A stretch of 53,523 nucleotides of DNA from Methylobacterium symbioticum (lineage in GTDB: Bacteria; Pseudomonadota; Alphaproteobacteria; Rhizobiales; Beijerinckiaceae), in NCBI RefSeq assembly GCF_902141845.1, contig NZ_CABFPH010000033.1, positions 1 through 53,523 on the forward strand, in the 5' to 3' direction. Of the stretch, positions 42,867 to 51,251 are shown piece after piece. The position numbers and the translations under genes were made by a program. How positions within the stretch are numbered: the stretch's first letter is position 1; every line of letters starts with the position of its first letter. Below the pieces are notes generated by a model. It saw only the letters and a list, made by a program, of their open reading frames with translations. It had not been told where the DNA came from and did no database searches.

Positions 42867-44063
42867 TCAGTTGTTGCTGCGCTGCGCGGGTGCCAGCGAG
42901 TCGTTGGGCCCCGGCTTGGACTGCTCGTGATGGTCGTGGCCGCCATGGCCGGAGGCCGGCGGCGTGTCGCCCGGCCGCGGTTCGGAGCGCGGCGCCCGGC
43001 CCGTGGCCGGTGTGGTGGCGCCGGGGGCCTCGTCGCCCTGCTGGATATGCCGGTTGTCGTAGCGCAGGCGCTCGCGGTTCTCGTGGCTGTGCACGCCCGC
43101 GCCGCCGGCCGCGTCGATCTTCATCATCTCGCTCATGCACATCTTGCCGGGCAAGGCGCACATGTTGACGATCCGGCTGAAGAGCCCGTCCGCCGCGGAG
43201 GCGTAGTAGCGCACGGGCTCGCGCTCGCTCGGCTTCTCCAGGTCCAGATAGGCCTCGCGGCTGAGATCCTTGCCCTCGGCCTTCACCTTGGCGACCCAGG
43301 CCTCGAAGCCGCCCTGGTCCAGGCCGTGGAACTTGAACGTCATGCGCGAGAAGCCGCTGCCGCTGTACTGCGCCGACAGCCCCTCGTAGACGCCCGCCTT
43401 GTTGATCACCGCGTGGAGCTTCATCTCCATGCCGGGCATCGCGTAGACCATGCCGGCGAGTGCCGGGACGTAGAAGGTGTTCATCACCGAGGACGCGGTG
43501 ATCTTGAAGTTGATCGGCCGGTCGACCGGGGCGGCGAGCTCGTTCACCGTGGCGATCCCGTATTCGGGATAGAAGAACAGCCACTTCCAGTCGAGCGCTA
43601 CGGCCTGGACCTCGAGCGGCTTGGTCTCGGCCGACACCGGCTGGCCGGGCGCGATCCGCGAGAGCGGGCGGTAGGGGTCGAGGGTGTGCGTGCTGATCCA
43701 GGTCAGCGCGCCCAGCGCGATGATGATCACCAGCGGAACCGACCAGATCACCACCTCGAGCTGGGTCGAGTGATGCCAGTCGGGATCGTAGACCGCGGCC
43801 TTGTTCGACGACCGGTAGTGCCAGGCGAAGATCAGCGTCAGGATGATCACCGGCACGATGATCAGGAGCATCAGGCCCGTGGAGGCGATCACGAGGTTGC
43901 GCTGCTGCATCGCCACGTCGCCGGAGGGGCTCATGACTACCAGGTTGCAGCCGGCGAGCAGGCCGGTGAGCGGCAGGACGAGGGCGGCCCGGAGCAGGCC
44001 TGCGCGGGCGGCGAGGCGCTGCGCGCGCGCCCTGAGAGCGGATGTAGCCGCGGCGATCGACAT
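42867..44063 (-). CDS. cyoA: cytochrome o ubiquinol oxidase subunit II
   Basis: A 398-residue lipoprotein subunit II. The lipobox 'LTGLLAGC' near residue 38 follows a hydrophobic signal, then two membrane helices ('LMLLIIVPVIILTLIFAW', 'VIWSVPLVIIIALGAL') and a periplasmic cupredoxin domain ('LDWKWLFFYPEYGIATVNEL', 'FYVPALAGMVYAMPGMEMKL') without the CuA cysteine pair, as expected for a quinol oxidase. The tail is long and His/Pro-rich ('GHGGHDHHEQSKPGPND'). It is the first gene of the cyo operon. Confidence 0.94.
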   Translation of the reverse strand: MSIAAATSALRARAQRLAARAGLLRAALVLPLTGLLAGCNLVVMSPSGDVAMQQRNLVIASTGLMLLIIVPVIILTLIFAWHYRSSNKAAVYDPDWHHSTQLEVVIWSVPLVIIIALGALTWISTHTLDPYRPLSRIAPGQPVSAETKPLEVQAVALDWKWLFFYPEYGIATVNELAAPVDRPINFKITASSVMNTFYVPALAGMVYAMPGMEMKLHAVINKAGVYEGLSAQYSGSGFSRMTFKFHGLDQGGFEAWVAKVKAEGKDLSREAYLDLEKPSEREPVRYYASAADGLFSRIVNMCALPGKMCMSEMMKIDAAGGAGVHSHENRERLRYDNRHIQQGDEAPGATTPATGRAPRSEPRPGDTPPASGHGGHDHHEQSKPGPNDSLAPAQRSNN

Positions 44064-44164
44064 CGAGTCCCCGATGATCCCTCCCGGCCGCGCGGTGCGG
44101 CGGGACGATATGGAAGGCGCGGCCGGCAGCCGCGCCGCGTGAGCGTCGTTCAGGCGAGGCCCGG

Positions 44165-45499
44165 CTACATCTGCCGGATCTCGGAGCGGTTGAGGGCGAG
44201 CGCCAGGATCGTGGCGACCGCGCCCGACAGCAGGTAGAGGCCGACGCAGGCCAGCCCGAACTTGGCCGAGAGGCCGAGCGCCACGAGGGGCGCGAAGCCG
44301 GCGCCGAGCAGCCAGGCGAGATCCGAGGTGAGCGCCGCGCCGGTGTAGCGGTAGCGCGACCCGAACCGCGACGAGATGGCGCCCGAGGACTGGCCGTAGG
44401 CGAGGCCGAGCAGCGAGAAGCCCGCCAGCACGTAGACCGTCTGGCCGATCACGTTCTCCTCGATGACGAGGGGCGCGATGGTGCTGGCCACCGCGAAGGC
44501 CGCGATCAGGCCCGCCGAGACGAGCAGGTGCATGCGCCGCCCGATCTGATCGGCCATCAGCCCGGAGAACACGATCGCCCCCGCGAACAGGATGGCGCCG
44601 CCGAACTGCACGAGCAGGAACTCGCCCGCCGAGCGCTGCGTGAACAGGGTGATCCAGGAGATCGGGAAGATCGTGACGAGGTGGAACAGGGCGAAGCTCG
44701 CCAGCGGCACCAGCGCGCCGACGATCACGTCGTCGCCGTGGGCCTTGAGCAGGCTGAAGAAGGTCGTCGGCTCGAGCCGCCCCTTCTCGATCAGGCTCTC
44801 GAACTCGTCGGTGGCCACGAGCCGGAGCCGGGCGAACAGGGCCACCACGTTGATGGTGAAGGCGCAGAAGAACGGGTAGCGCCAGCCCCAGTCGATGAAG
44901 TCGGCGTGGTCGAGGTTCATCACGAAGAAGGCGAAGAGCAGGCTCGCCAGCATGAAGCCGACGGGGGCGCCGAGCTGCGGCATCATCGCGTACCAGCCGC
45001 GCCGCTCCACCGGCGCGTTGAGGGCGAGCAGCGAGGCGAGCCCGTCCCAGGCGCCGCCCAGCGCCAGTCCCTGCCCGATCCGTAGCGCCGCGAGCAGCCA
45101 GATCGCCGAGACGCCGATCGTGTCGTAGCCCGGCAGGAAGCTGATCAGCATGGTCGAGCCGCCGAGCAGGAACAAGGCGATGGTCAGCTTGACCCCGCGG
45201 CCGTGGCGCCGGTCGACCGCCATGAAGATCACCGAGCCGATCGGCCGGGCGATGAAGGCGAGGGAGAACACGACGAAGGAATAGAGCGTCGCCTTCAGCG
45301 GGTCGGCGAACGGGAAGAACACCTTCGGGAACACCAGCACCGAGGCGATGCCGTACACGAAGAAGTCGAAATACTCGGCCGCCCGCCCGATGACGACGCC
45401 GATCGCGATCTCGCCCGGCGCGACCTTGTGGTCGGTCATGGCGAGGCGCGCGTCGCGCTCGAGGGGGGCGGAGTTCGCCATGGCGTGGTCCGGTGTCAT
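44165..45499 (-). CDS. MFS transporter, metabolite:H+ symporter type
   Basis: A 444-residue 12-helix transporter. 'VVIGRAAEYFDFFVYGIASV' at the first helix, 'FIARPIGSVIFMAVDRRHGR' after the second and 'LRIGQGLALGGAWDGLASLL' at the fourth are typical of the MHS family (ShiA, KgtP, ProP), which import organic acids or osmolytes with protons. The start is ATG 45499 or 45481, neither with a strong ribosome site. It is divergent from the TAXI-like gene. The substrate cannot be assigned. Confidence 0.88.
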   Translation of the reverse strand: MTPDHAMANSAPLERDARLAMTDHKVAPGEIAIGVVIGRAAEYFDFFVYGIASVLVFPKVFFPFADPLKATLYSFVVFSLAFIARPIGSVIFMAVDRRHGRGVKLTIALFLLGGSTMLISFLPGYDTIGVSAIWLLAALRIGQGLALGGAWDGLASLLALNAPVERRGWYAMMPQLGAPVGFMLASLLFAFFVMNLDHADFIDWGWRYPFFCAFTINVVALFARLRLVATDEFESLIEKGRLEPTTFFSLLKAHGDDVIVGALVPLASFALFHLVTIFPISWITLFTQRSAGEFLLVQFGGAILFAGAIVFSGLMADQIGRRMHLLVSAGLIAAFAVASTIAPLVIEENVIGQTVYVLAGFSLLGLAYGQSSGAISSRFGSRYRYTGAALTSDLAWLLGAGFAPLVALGLSAKFGLACVGLYLLSGAVATILALALNRSEIRQM

Positions 45500-45805
45500 C
45501 TGAATGCCAACCCCGCGCGAAACGGTCACGACCGTCCTGGCGGGCGCGCCGTACCTACCGCATGGCGTGGCCCGCGCAAGGATCCCGGCCCCGCGCCGCG
45601 CGGGACCCAGGCATGCCGGCCGCGGCGGCCAGGGCAGGGCTCGCACGACCCTGCCGACCGGCCGGGACGAAGGATGAACAGACGATAAATAACCCCTGCG
45701 CCGCTGGAAAGTCTCGCATTGTCGCGGGCGCTCCATAGATCGGCGCGGGTGTCAGCGCGGCCGTTCGCACGCGCGTTCCCCATGTGGCCGGGAGGGAGGC
45801 GGGGT
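45500..45805. other. divergent intergenic region, MFS gene / TAXI-like gene
   Basis: About 306 bases separating divergent starts. Frames through it on both strands are Pro/Arg-rich and look non-coding. The more AT-rich part (45670-45740, including GATAAATAA) is the likeliest promoter zone for the + strand gene. No clear operator palindrome was found. Confidence 0.45.
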
Positions 45806-47137
45806 ATGCGAAGGCTCAGGTTCCGGCGGGAGGGGGCCTTCCTCGCTGCGGCGATCCTGCTCGCGGCGGCGGCGGGGACGGTGCTCTGGCTGTCGCGGGC
45901 GACGACGCTGACCGTCGCGGTGGCGCCCGCCGGCGGCACCGAGCCGGCGGTGCTGCGCGCCATCGCGGCGCGGCTATCCGAGCGCCGCCGCTCGGTCCGG
46001 CTCGACCTCCGGCCCTTCCCCGGCGTGCGCGAGAGCGCCGAGGCGCTGCAGGCGGGCACGGTCGACCTCGCCGTGGTCCGTCCGGACATCCTCACCCCCG
46101 ACAAGGGGCTGACCCTCGCGGTGCTGCGCGAGCAGGTCCTCCTCGTGGCGGCCCCCGAATCGGCCGGCCTCTCCGGTCTCTCCGACCTCGCCGGGCGCCG
46201 GATCGGGGTGCTGGCCGAGCGCGTCTCCGACCGGGCCCTGATCGAGGCCGTGCTCGCCCATTACGGGCTCGCCGCCGCGCCGGGCGCGGACGCCCCGGAG
46301 GATGCGGCGACGCTGGCTCCCGTGACCGAGGCCGAACTGACGGCGGCGCTCGCGGCGCGGCGGATCGAGGCGGTGATCCTGCTCACCACCCCGACGACGC
46401 CGGCCGCCGCCCGCCTCGTCGGTCTGACCGGGCAGGCCGATCCCGAGGGGAAGGTGCGCCTGTTCGGGGTGCCGGACGGTCCGGCCCTGATCGCGCGGAT
46501 GCCGCGCCTGCAGGCGGAGAGCGTGCCCGCAGGCCTGTTCGGGGGGCGGCCCCGGATCCCGGAGGAGGAGGTCGCGACCGTCGGCACCGCCTACCGGCTG
46601 ATGGCCCGCGCCGACCTCTCGCGCAGCACGGCGGCGGAGGTGACGCAGAACCTGTTCGAGATGCGCGGCGCACTGGCCGACGCCCTGCCCGCGGCCGCCG
46701 ACATCCAGGCGCCCGCCTACGACAGCACGGTGGAGGCCACCGCCGCGCGCTTTCCCATCCATCCCGGAGCGATGGACTATTTCGAGCGCGAGCAGGAAGG
46801 TTTCATCGAGCGCTACGAGACCTGGATCTACCTCTTCGCCTTCCTCGGCGGCGGCATCGGCTCGGCGCTGGCCTGGCTGCGCCAGCGGGTGTTCCGGATC
46901 CGCCGCGAGCGGGTCGAGACCGCCACCGAGCGGCTCGTCGAGATCCAGGCCGCGGCCCGGGCGGGCGGCGGGCAGGGGCGCCTCGCGGCGCTCGCCGACG
47001 AGATCGACGGCCTCGCCGCGGAGATCGCCCGCGAGGCCATCGAGCGGCCGGCGGAGCTGCGGACCCTGACCGCGGCGGCCGTGGCGGTGGACGCTGCCCG
47101 CTCGACCGTGCGACGCAAGGCGGGACTGGAGGGATAG
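45806..47137 (+). CDS. TAXI-family solute-binding-like protein with two membrane anchors
   Basis: A 443-residue protein. An N-terminal helix ('FLAAAILLAAAAGTVLWLS') leads into a TAXI-type binding domain ('TLTVAVAPAGGTEPAVLRAI', 'GTVDLAVVRPDILTP', 'LAGRRIGVLAERVSD'). A second helix ('WIYLFAFLGGGIGSALAWL', near 355) is followed by a cytoplasmic coiled-coil-like tail of about 80 residues. No TRAP permease is nearby. The binding domain would sit in the periplasm with both ends inside, which suggests sensing or signalling rather than transport. ATG 45806 has GGGAGG upstream. Confidence 0.82.
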   Translation: MRRLRFRREGAFLAAAILLAAAAGTVLWLSRATTLTVAVAPAGGTEPAVLRAIAARLSERRRSVRLDLRPFPGVRESAEALQAGTVDLAVVRPDILTPDKGLTLAVLREQVLLVAAPESAGLSGLSDLAGRRIGVLAERVSDRALIEAVLAHYGLAAAPGADAPEDAATLAPVTEAELTAALAARRIEAVILLTTPTTPAAARLVGLTGQADPEGKVRLFGVPDGPALIARMPRLQAESVPAGLFGGRPRIPEEEVATVGTAYRLMARADLSRSTAAEVTQNLFEMRGALADALPAAADIQAPAYDSTVEATAARFPIHPGAMDYFEREQEGFIERYETWIYLFAFLGGGIGSALAWLRQRVFRIRRERVETATERLVEIQAAARAGGGQGRLAALADEIDGLAAEIAREAIERPAELRTLTAAAVAVDAARSTVRRKAGLEG

Positions 47138-47338
47138 GGCGCATCCCGTACGCTCCGCGCGTCGAATCGGGGGGCGGCCCGGCTTCGGGACGGGGCGGGT
47201 CGGCCCGGGCCCGGCCGGCTCCCGCCTGCGGATTCGCGCGGATGTGGCGTTGCCCGGCGTCGATCCGACCTCAAAAAAGTCCCGATGCTCGTGCTGTGCG
47301 GGCAGCGGCCCCTCGTCCGGACGGAAGCGCCCCGTTTC

Positions 47339-48970
47339 ATGCTGAAGACCGCCTTCGTTGCCGCCCGCGACCGCCAGCGCCTCTCGGAGATCGCCACGAT
47401 CCTGATCGGCTTCGGCGTCAACCGGGTCGTGGACCGGCTCGGCCTGCGCTACTTGCCGCTGCTGCCGCGCCGGAAGCCCCGGGTCGACGTGACGCGCCTG
47501 TCCGAGCCGGAGCGCCTGCGCCGGGCCATCGAGGCGCTGGGGCCGACCTTCATCAAGTTCGGCCAGGTTCTGGCGAGCCGTCCCGACCTGCTCTCGCCGG
47601 CCTGGACGGAGGAACTGGAGAAGCTGCACAGCCAGGTCTCCCCCGTGCCCTGGGAGACCATCCGGCCGCAACTCGAGGAGGATCTCGGCGCCAGCCCGCA
47701 CGAGGTCTTCGCGGCGTTCGACACCAACCCGATCGCCTCCGCCTCGATCGCCCAGGTCTACAAGGCGCGGCTGCACACGGGCGAGGCGGTCATCGTCAAG
47801 GTGCTGCGGCCCAACCTGCGCAAGATCATCGAGGCGGACCTGCGCCTGATGGCGCACGGCGCCCGCATCGTCGAGACCGAGTGGCCGGACATGGCCCGCT
47901 ACCAGCCGCGCGAGCAGATGCGCCATCTCGCGGAAGGGCTGAACGGCGAGCTCGACCTCCTGAACGAGGCGCGCAACTGCGAGGTGCTCGCCCAGATCTT
48001 CGAGGGCCGGGACGACATCGTCTTCCCGAAGATCTACTGGGAGTGGTGCTCCGAGCGGGTGCTGGTGCAGGAGTTCATCGAAGGCATCCCGCCCAACGAC
48101 GAGGCGCGCCTGCGCGAGGCCGGCGTCGACAAGAAGCTGCTCGCCCAGAAGGGCACCGACGCCTTCCTGCAGATGGCCCTCATCGAGGGCGTGTTCCACG
48201 CCGATCCGCATCCCGGCAACATGCTGGCGCTGCCGGGCAACCGGATCGGCTTCATCGATTTCGGCATCATCGGGCGTCTCTCGCGGCGGCGGCGTAACCA
48301 GCTCCTCGTGCTGATCGGCGCCATGCTGAAGCAGGACGCGGACGGGCTGATGGCCGTGCTCCTCGACTGGACCGGGGCGAGCAACCCGGACATGACCAAG
48401 CTCCAGATGTCCGCCCAGGCCTTCGTCGAGAGCCATTCCTCGATCCCGCTGAACCTCGGGCTGGTGCTCACCGACTTCATGACCATGGCCCGCGAGAACG
48501 ACCTCGCGATGCCGACCGACCTCGCGATCCTGTTCAAGGGCCTCGTCACCGCCGACGGCGTGATGCGCCACCTCGACCCGAACTTCGACCTGTTCGCCGC
48601 CGCCGGCCCCACCGTGCGCGCGAGCATGCAGACGCAGTTCTCGCTCTCGGGACTGAAGGCGAAAGCCGAGGCGCTCGGCGTCGGCCTCTACGGCGCGGCC
48701 TCGGAGCTGCCGACCCTCATCCACCTGATGCTGGTGCGGCTCAAGCAGGGCAAGGTCACCGTCGAGATCGAGATCAAGGGCCTCGACAAGATCACCCGCG
48801 GCATCGAGCGGGCCGCCGCGCGGGTCGCGGTCGCCCTCGTCGTCGCGGCCTTCGCGACCCAGCTCGCCCCGCGCCTGATCGATCTCGGCACGCCGGTCTT
48901 CGTGACGATCGGGCTGATCGTCTTCATCCTGGGCGTCGGCTGGCTGGTCCTTCTCGGAAGAAACAAGTGA
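47339..48970 (+). CDS. ubiB: UbiB-family ubiquinone biosynthesis ATPase/kinase-like protein
   Basis: A 543-residue ABC1/ADCK protein needed for ubiquinone synthesis. The family motifs are 'LGPTFIKFGQVLASRPDLL' (KxGQ), 'PIASASIAQVYKARL' (Ala-rich loop), 'VIVKVLRPN' (Lys), 'GVFHADPHPGNML' and 'IGFIDFGIIGRLS' (DFG). Two C-terminal helices ('VAVALVVAAFATQLA', 'FVTIGLIVFILGVGWLVLL') anchor it in the membrane. ATG 47339 is preferred because it gives the usual N-terminus; an in-frame ATG at 47285 adds 18 residues. It supplies the quinone used by the cyo oxidase. Confidence 0.9.
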   Translation: MLKTAFVAARDRQRLSEIATILIGFGVNRVVDRLGLRYLPLLPRRKPRVDVTRLSEPERLRRAIEALGPTFIKFGQVLASRPDLLSPAWTEELEKLHSQVSPVPWETIRPQLEEDLGASPHEVFAAFDTNPIASASIAQVYKARLHTGEAVIVKVLRPNLRKIIEADLRLMAHGARIVETEWPDMARYQPREQMRHLAEGLNGELDLLNEARNCEVLAQIFEGRDDIVFPKIYWEWCSERVLVQEFIEGIPPNDEARLREAGVDKKLLAQKGTDAFLQMALIEGVFHADPHPGNMLALPGNRIGFIDFGIIGRLSRRRRNQLLVLIGAMLKQDADGLMAVLLDWTGASNPDMTKLQMSAQAFVESHSSIPLNLGLVLTDFMTMARENDLAMPTDLAILFKGLVTADGVMRHLDPNFDLFAAAGPTVRASMQTQFSLSGLKAKAEALGVGLYGAASELPTLIHLMLVRLKQGKVTVEIEIKGLDKITRGIERAAARVAVALVVAAFATQLAPRLIDLGTPVFVTIGLIVFILGVGWLVLLGRNK

Positions 48971-49217
48971 ACCGCCCCGCGGCGACGCGACAGTCAAGGT
49001 TTCCGTGTCAGGGAAATCAGTGACGCCCGATGCAGGATGCTTGTGCGGCCCGCGCGCCGTGCTAGCTTGAGCGTACCCTACGAATCGCGGGACCGCGGTC
49101 GGGGCGCATGATCAGAAGTGGCTGAAGCCGCCGGGCTGCGCCCGTGCCAGGAATCCCTGCCGCCGCCCTCGCGCGCTCGTCGGGTCGGGCGCCGATGCGT
49201 CCGCACGGTTGCGGGCC

Positions 49218-50522
49218 ATGAGCGGCGCCGCGGGGGCGGCGATGGACACGATCACGCTTGAGGGGGGGCCTCCGGCCGATGAGAGCGGCGCCGCGCGGCG
49301 CCTCGCCTCGCTGGAGACCGAGAACCGGCATCTGCGGGCGCTGCTGATCCAGGCGCACCGCCAGGCCGATGCCGAGCTCCTGCGCAACGCGCGGCTCGGC
49401 CGGATCGTGGCCTCCGAGCGCGATGCGAGCCGCGCCGAGACGGACCGGATCCGCGCCGAATCCGAGGCGCTCGACGCGAAGCGCCGGAGCGATCTCGCCG
49501 ACCGGACTGCCCGTCTCGCCGATGCCGAGGAGCTGAACCTTCAGCTGCGCGCCAGCGAGGAGTTCAACCGCCGCATCCTCTGGACCAGCATCGATTGCGT
49601 GAAGGTGCTCGCCCTCGACGGGCGCATGATCCCCGTCAGCGCGAACGGCCCCGCCATGTTCGGGGTGGCGAACCACGCCGCGCTGATCGGCCAGCCCTGG
49701 GCCGGCTTCTGGTCGGTGCCCGAGAGCCGGGCGGCGGTGGAGGCGGCCCTCGACGCCGCCCGGGCCGGGCGCCCGCGCCGCTTCCAGGCGCGGCTGGAGC
49801 GCGGCGGCGCCGGGACCTGGTGGGACATCGCGGTGACGCCGATCGACGGGGCCGACGGGCGGCCCGAGCGGATCCTGGCCGTGTCCCGCGACATCACCGA
49901 GCTGAAGCAGAACGAGGACCGCCAGACCCTGCTGATGCAGGAACTCGCCCACCGGGTGAAGAACACCCTGGCCATGGTCCAGGCGATCAGCGCGCAGACC
50001 CTGCGCAACGCCGATTCCCTCGCCGCCGCCGGCGAGGCGCTCGGCGCGCGGCTCTTCGCCCTGGCCCGTGCCCACGAGGTGCTGCTGCAGGGCTCCTGGT
50101 CGAGCGTCGCGCTCGCCGACCTCGTCGGCACGGCGGTGGCGCTTCACGGCGGCGGCGAGTCCGGCCGCTTCACGGTGTCCGGGCCCGACCTGACGCTCGC
50201 CGCCCGCCCCGGCCTGACGCTCTCCCTGATGCTGCACGAGCTCGGCACCAACGCGGCGAAGTACGGCGCCCTCTCGACCCCCGCCGGCCGCGTGGCGATC
50301 GCCTGGGAGGTCGCTGGGCCGGAGGAGGCGCGCCTGTTCCGCTTCCGCTGGGAGGAGAGCGGCGGCCCGCCGGTGTCGCCGCCCGCGCGCTCCGGCTTCG
50401 GCTCGCGGCTGATCCAGCGCAGCATCGCCTACGGGGTCGGCGGCTCGGCGCATCTCGCCTATCCCGCGACCGGCGTCCTCCTGACCCTCGAGGCGCCGCT
50501 GGCCGGCCTCGTGGCGGGCTGA
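49218..50522 (+). CDS. PAS-HWE histidine kinase
   Basis: A 434-residue cytoplasmic sensor kinase. Residues 30-110 form a charged coiled coil ('RRLASLETENRHLRALLIQA'), then a PAS/PAC domain ('ILWTSIDCVKVLALDGRMI', 'WWDIAVTPIDGADGRPERI', 'VSRDITELKQNED'), and an HWE-type kinase with His in 'MQELAHRVKNTLAMVQAI' and 'LSLMLHELGTNAAKYGALS'. The start may be ATG 49218 or 49242. The response regulator at 50690 is the likely partner. Confidence 0.88.
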   Translation: MSGAAGAAMDTITLEGGPPADESGAARRLASLETENRHLRALLIQAHRQADAELLRNARLGRIVASERDASRAETDRIRAESEALDAKRRSDLADRTARLADAEELNLQLRASEEFNRRILWTSIDCVKVLALDGRMIPVSANGPAMFGVANHAALIGQPWAGFWSVPESRAAVEAALDAARAGRPRRFQARLERGGAGTWWDIAVTPIDGADGRPERILAVSRDITELKQNEDRQTLLMQELAHRVKNTLAMVQAISAQTLRNADSLAAAGEALGARLFALARAHEVLLQGSWSSVALADLVGTAVALHGGGESGRFTVSGPDLTLAARPGLTLSLMLHELGTNAAKYGALSTPAGRVAIAWEVAGPEEARLFRFRWEESGGPPVSPPARSGFGSRLIQRSIAYGVGGSAHLAYPATGVLLTLEAPLAGLVAG

Positions 50523-50689
50523 GGGAGCCCGGGGCCGCGGGCGCGCGGCTCCGCTCCCTGGCGCCCGCCCCGGCGCCCTTGGTGCCCACTTGGACCGCCC
50601 CGCGGCCCGGTAGCCGTCGCGCCTTGACGGGGGCGGGCACGGGGAATAGGCCCGCCCTCGCCGGTTCGAGAGAACGCCCGCGGATCCTG

Positions 50690-51076
50690 ATGCCCGAAAC
50701 CCCTCCCGAGCAACCCGTCGTTCTCCTCGTGGAAGATGACGGTCTCCTGCTGATGGAGGCCTCCGACACCCTGTCCGATGCGGGCTTCACGGTCCTGGAG
50801 GCGCCGCATGCGGACAAGGCCTTGAAGGTGCTGGAGAACCGCGACGATGTCGGCATCCTGATGACCGACGTCGACATGCCCCAGGGCTCCATGGACGGCT
50901 TCGCCCTCGCCCGCCTCGTGGCCGATCGCTGGCCTGCGATCCCGGTCCTCATCGTCTCCGGCATGGGCACGCCGGGTCCGAACGACATGCCGGACGGTGC
51001 CCGCTTCATCCCGAAGCCCTACGAGCCGACCACCCTGGTGCGCACCCTGCGCGCCTTCGCCCGCCGCGCCGCCTGA
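50690..51076 (+). CDS. single-domain response regulator
   Basis: A 128-residue receiver with Glu15-Asp16-Asp17 in 'LLVEDDGLLL', phosphoacceptor Asp60 in 'MTDVDMPQGSMDGF' and Lys109 in 'RFIPKPYEP'. There is no output domain. It lies 167 bases downstream of the HWE kinase, and the CheY-like wording is typical of receivers paired with HWE kinases. Confidence 0.88.
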   Translation: MPETPPEQPVVLLVEDDGLLLMEASDTLSDAGFTVLEAPHADKALKVLENRDDVGILMTDVDMPQGSMDGFALARLVADRWPAIPVLIVSGMGTPGPNDMPDGARFIPKPYEPTTLVRTLRAFARRAA

Positions 51077-51164
51077 GCGCGGAGAAGCCCTCTCGGCACC
51101 CCCTCGGCAGCCGCCCGGACCAGGATCCCGAGCCCGGCGCGGAGCGGGCTTTGCCGCGGCCCCC

Positions 51165-51182
51165 TTGCGCGGGCCCGCGCAA
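51165..51182. promoter_or_regulatory. 18-base perfect palindrome before the sulfhydrylase gene
   Basis: TTGCGCGGG followed directly by CCCGCGCAA is an exact palindrome, 70 bases before the methionine-pathway gene and 89 bases after the response regulator stop. It could be an operator or the stem of a transcript hairpin. Confidence 0.4.
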
Positions 51183-51251
51183 AGTGGGACCCCCGGACGC
51201 GATCCTGCGGCGGGCGCGGTCCGCGCGCTCCCGAACCGAAATGCAGATCTG

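Noticed and set aside
45974..48997. Another 1000-codon open frame on the - strand
   Set aside because: It lies opposite the TAXI-like and ubiB genes and has no recognisable domain. It is a composition artefact.
51077..51251. Possible SAM-II-type riboswitch before metY
   Set aside because: Such elements are known upstream of methionine genes in alphaproteobacteria, but I could not find the conserved core sequence here. Only a GC-rich palindrome is visible.
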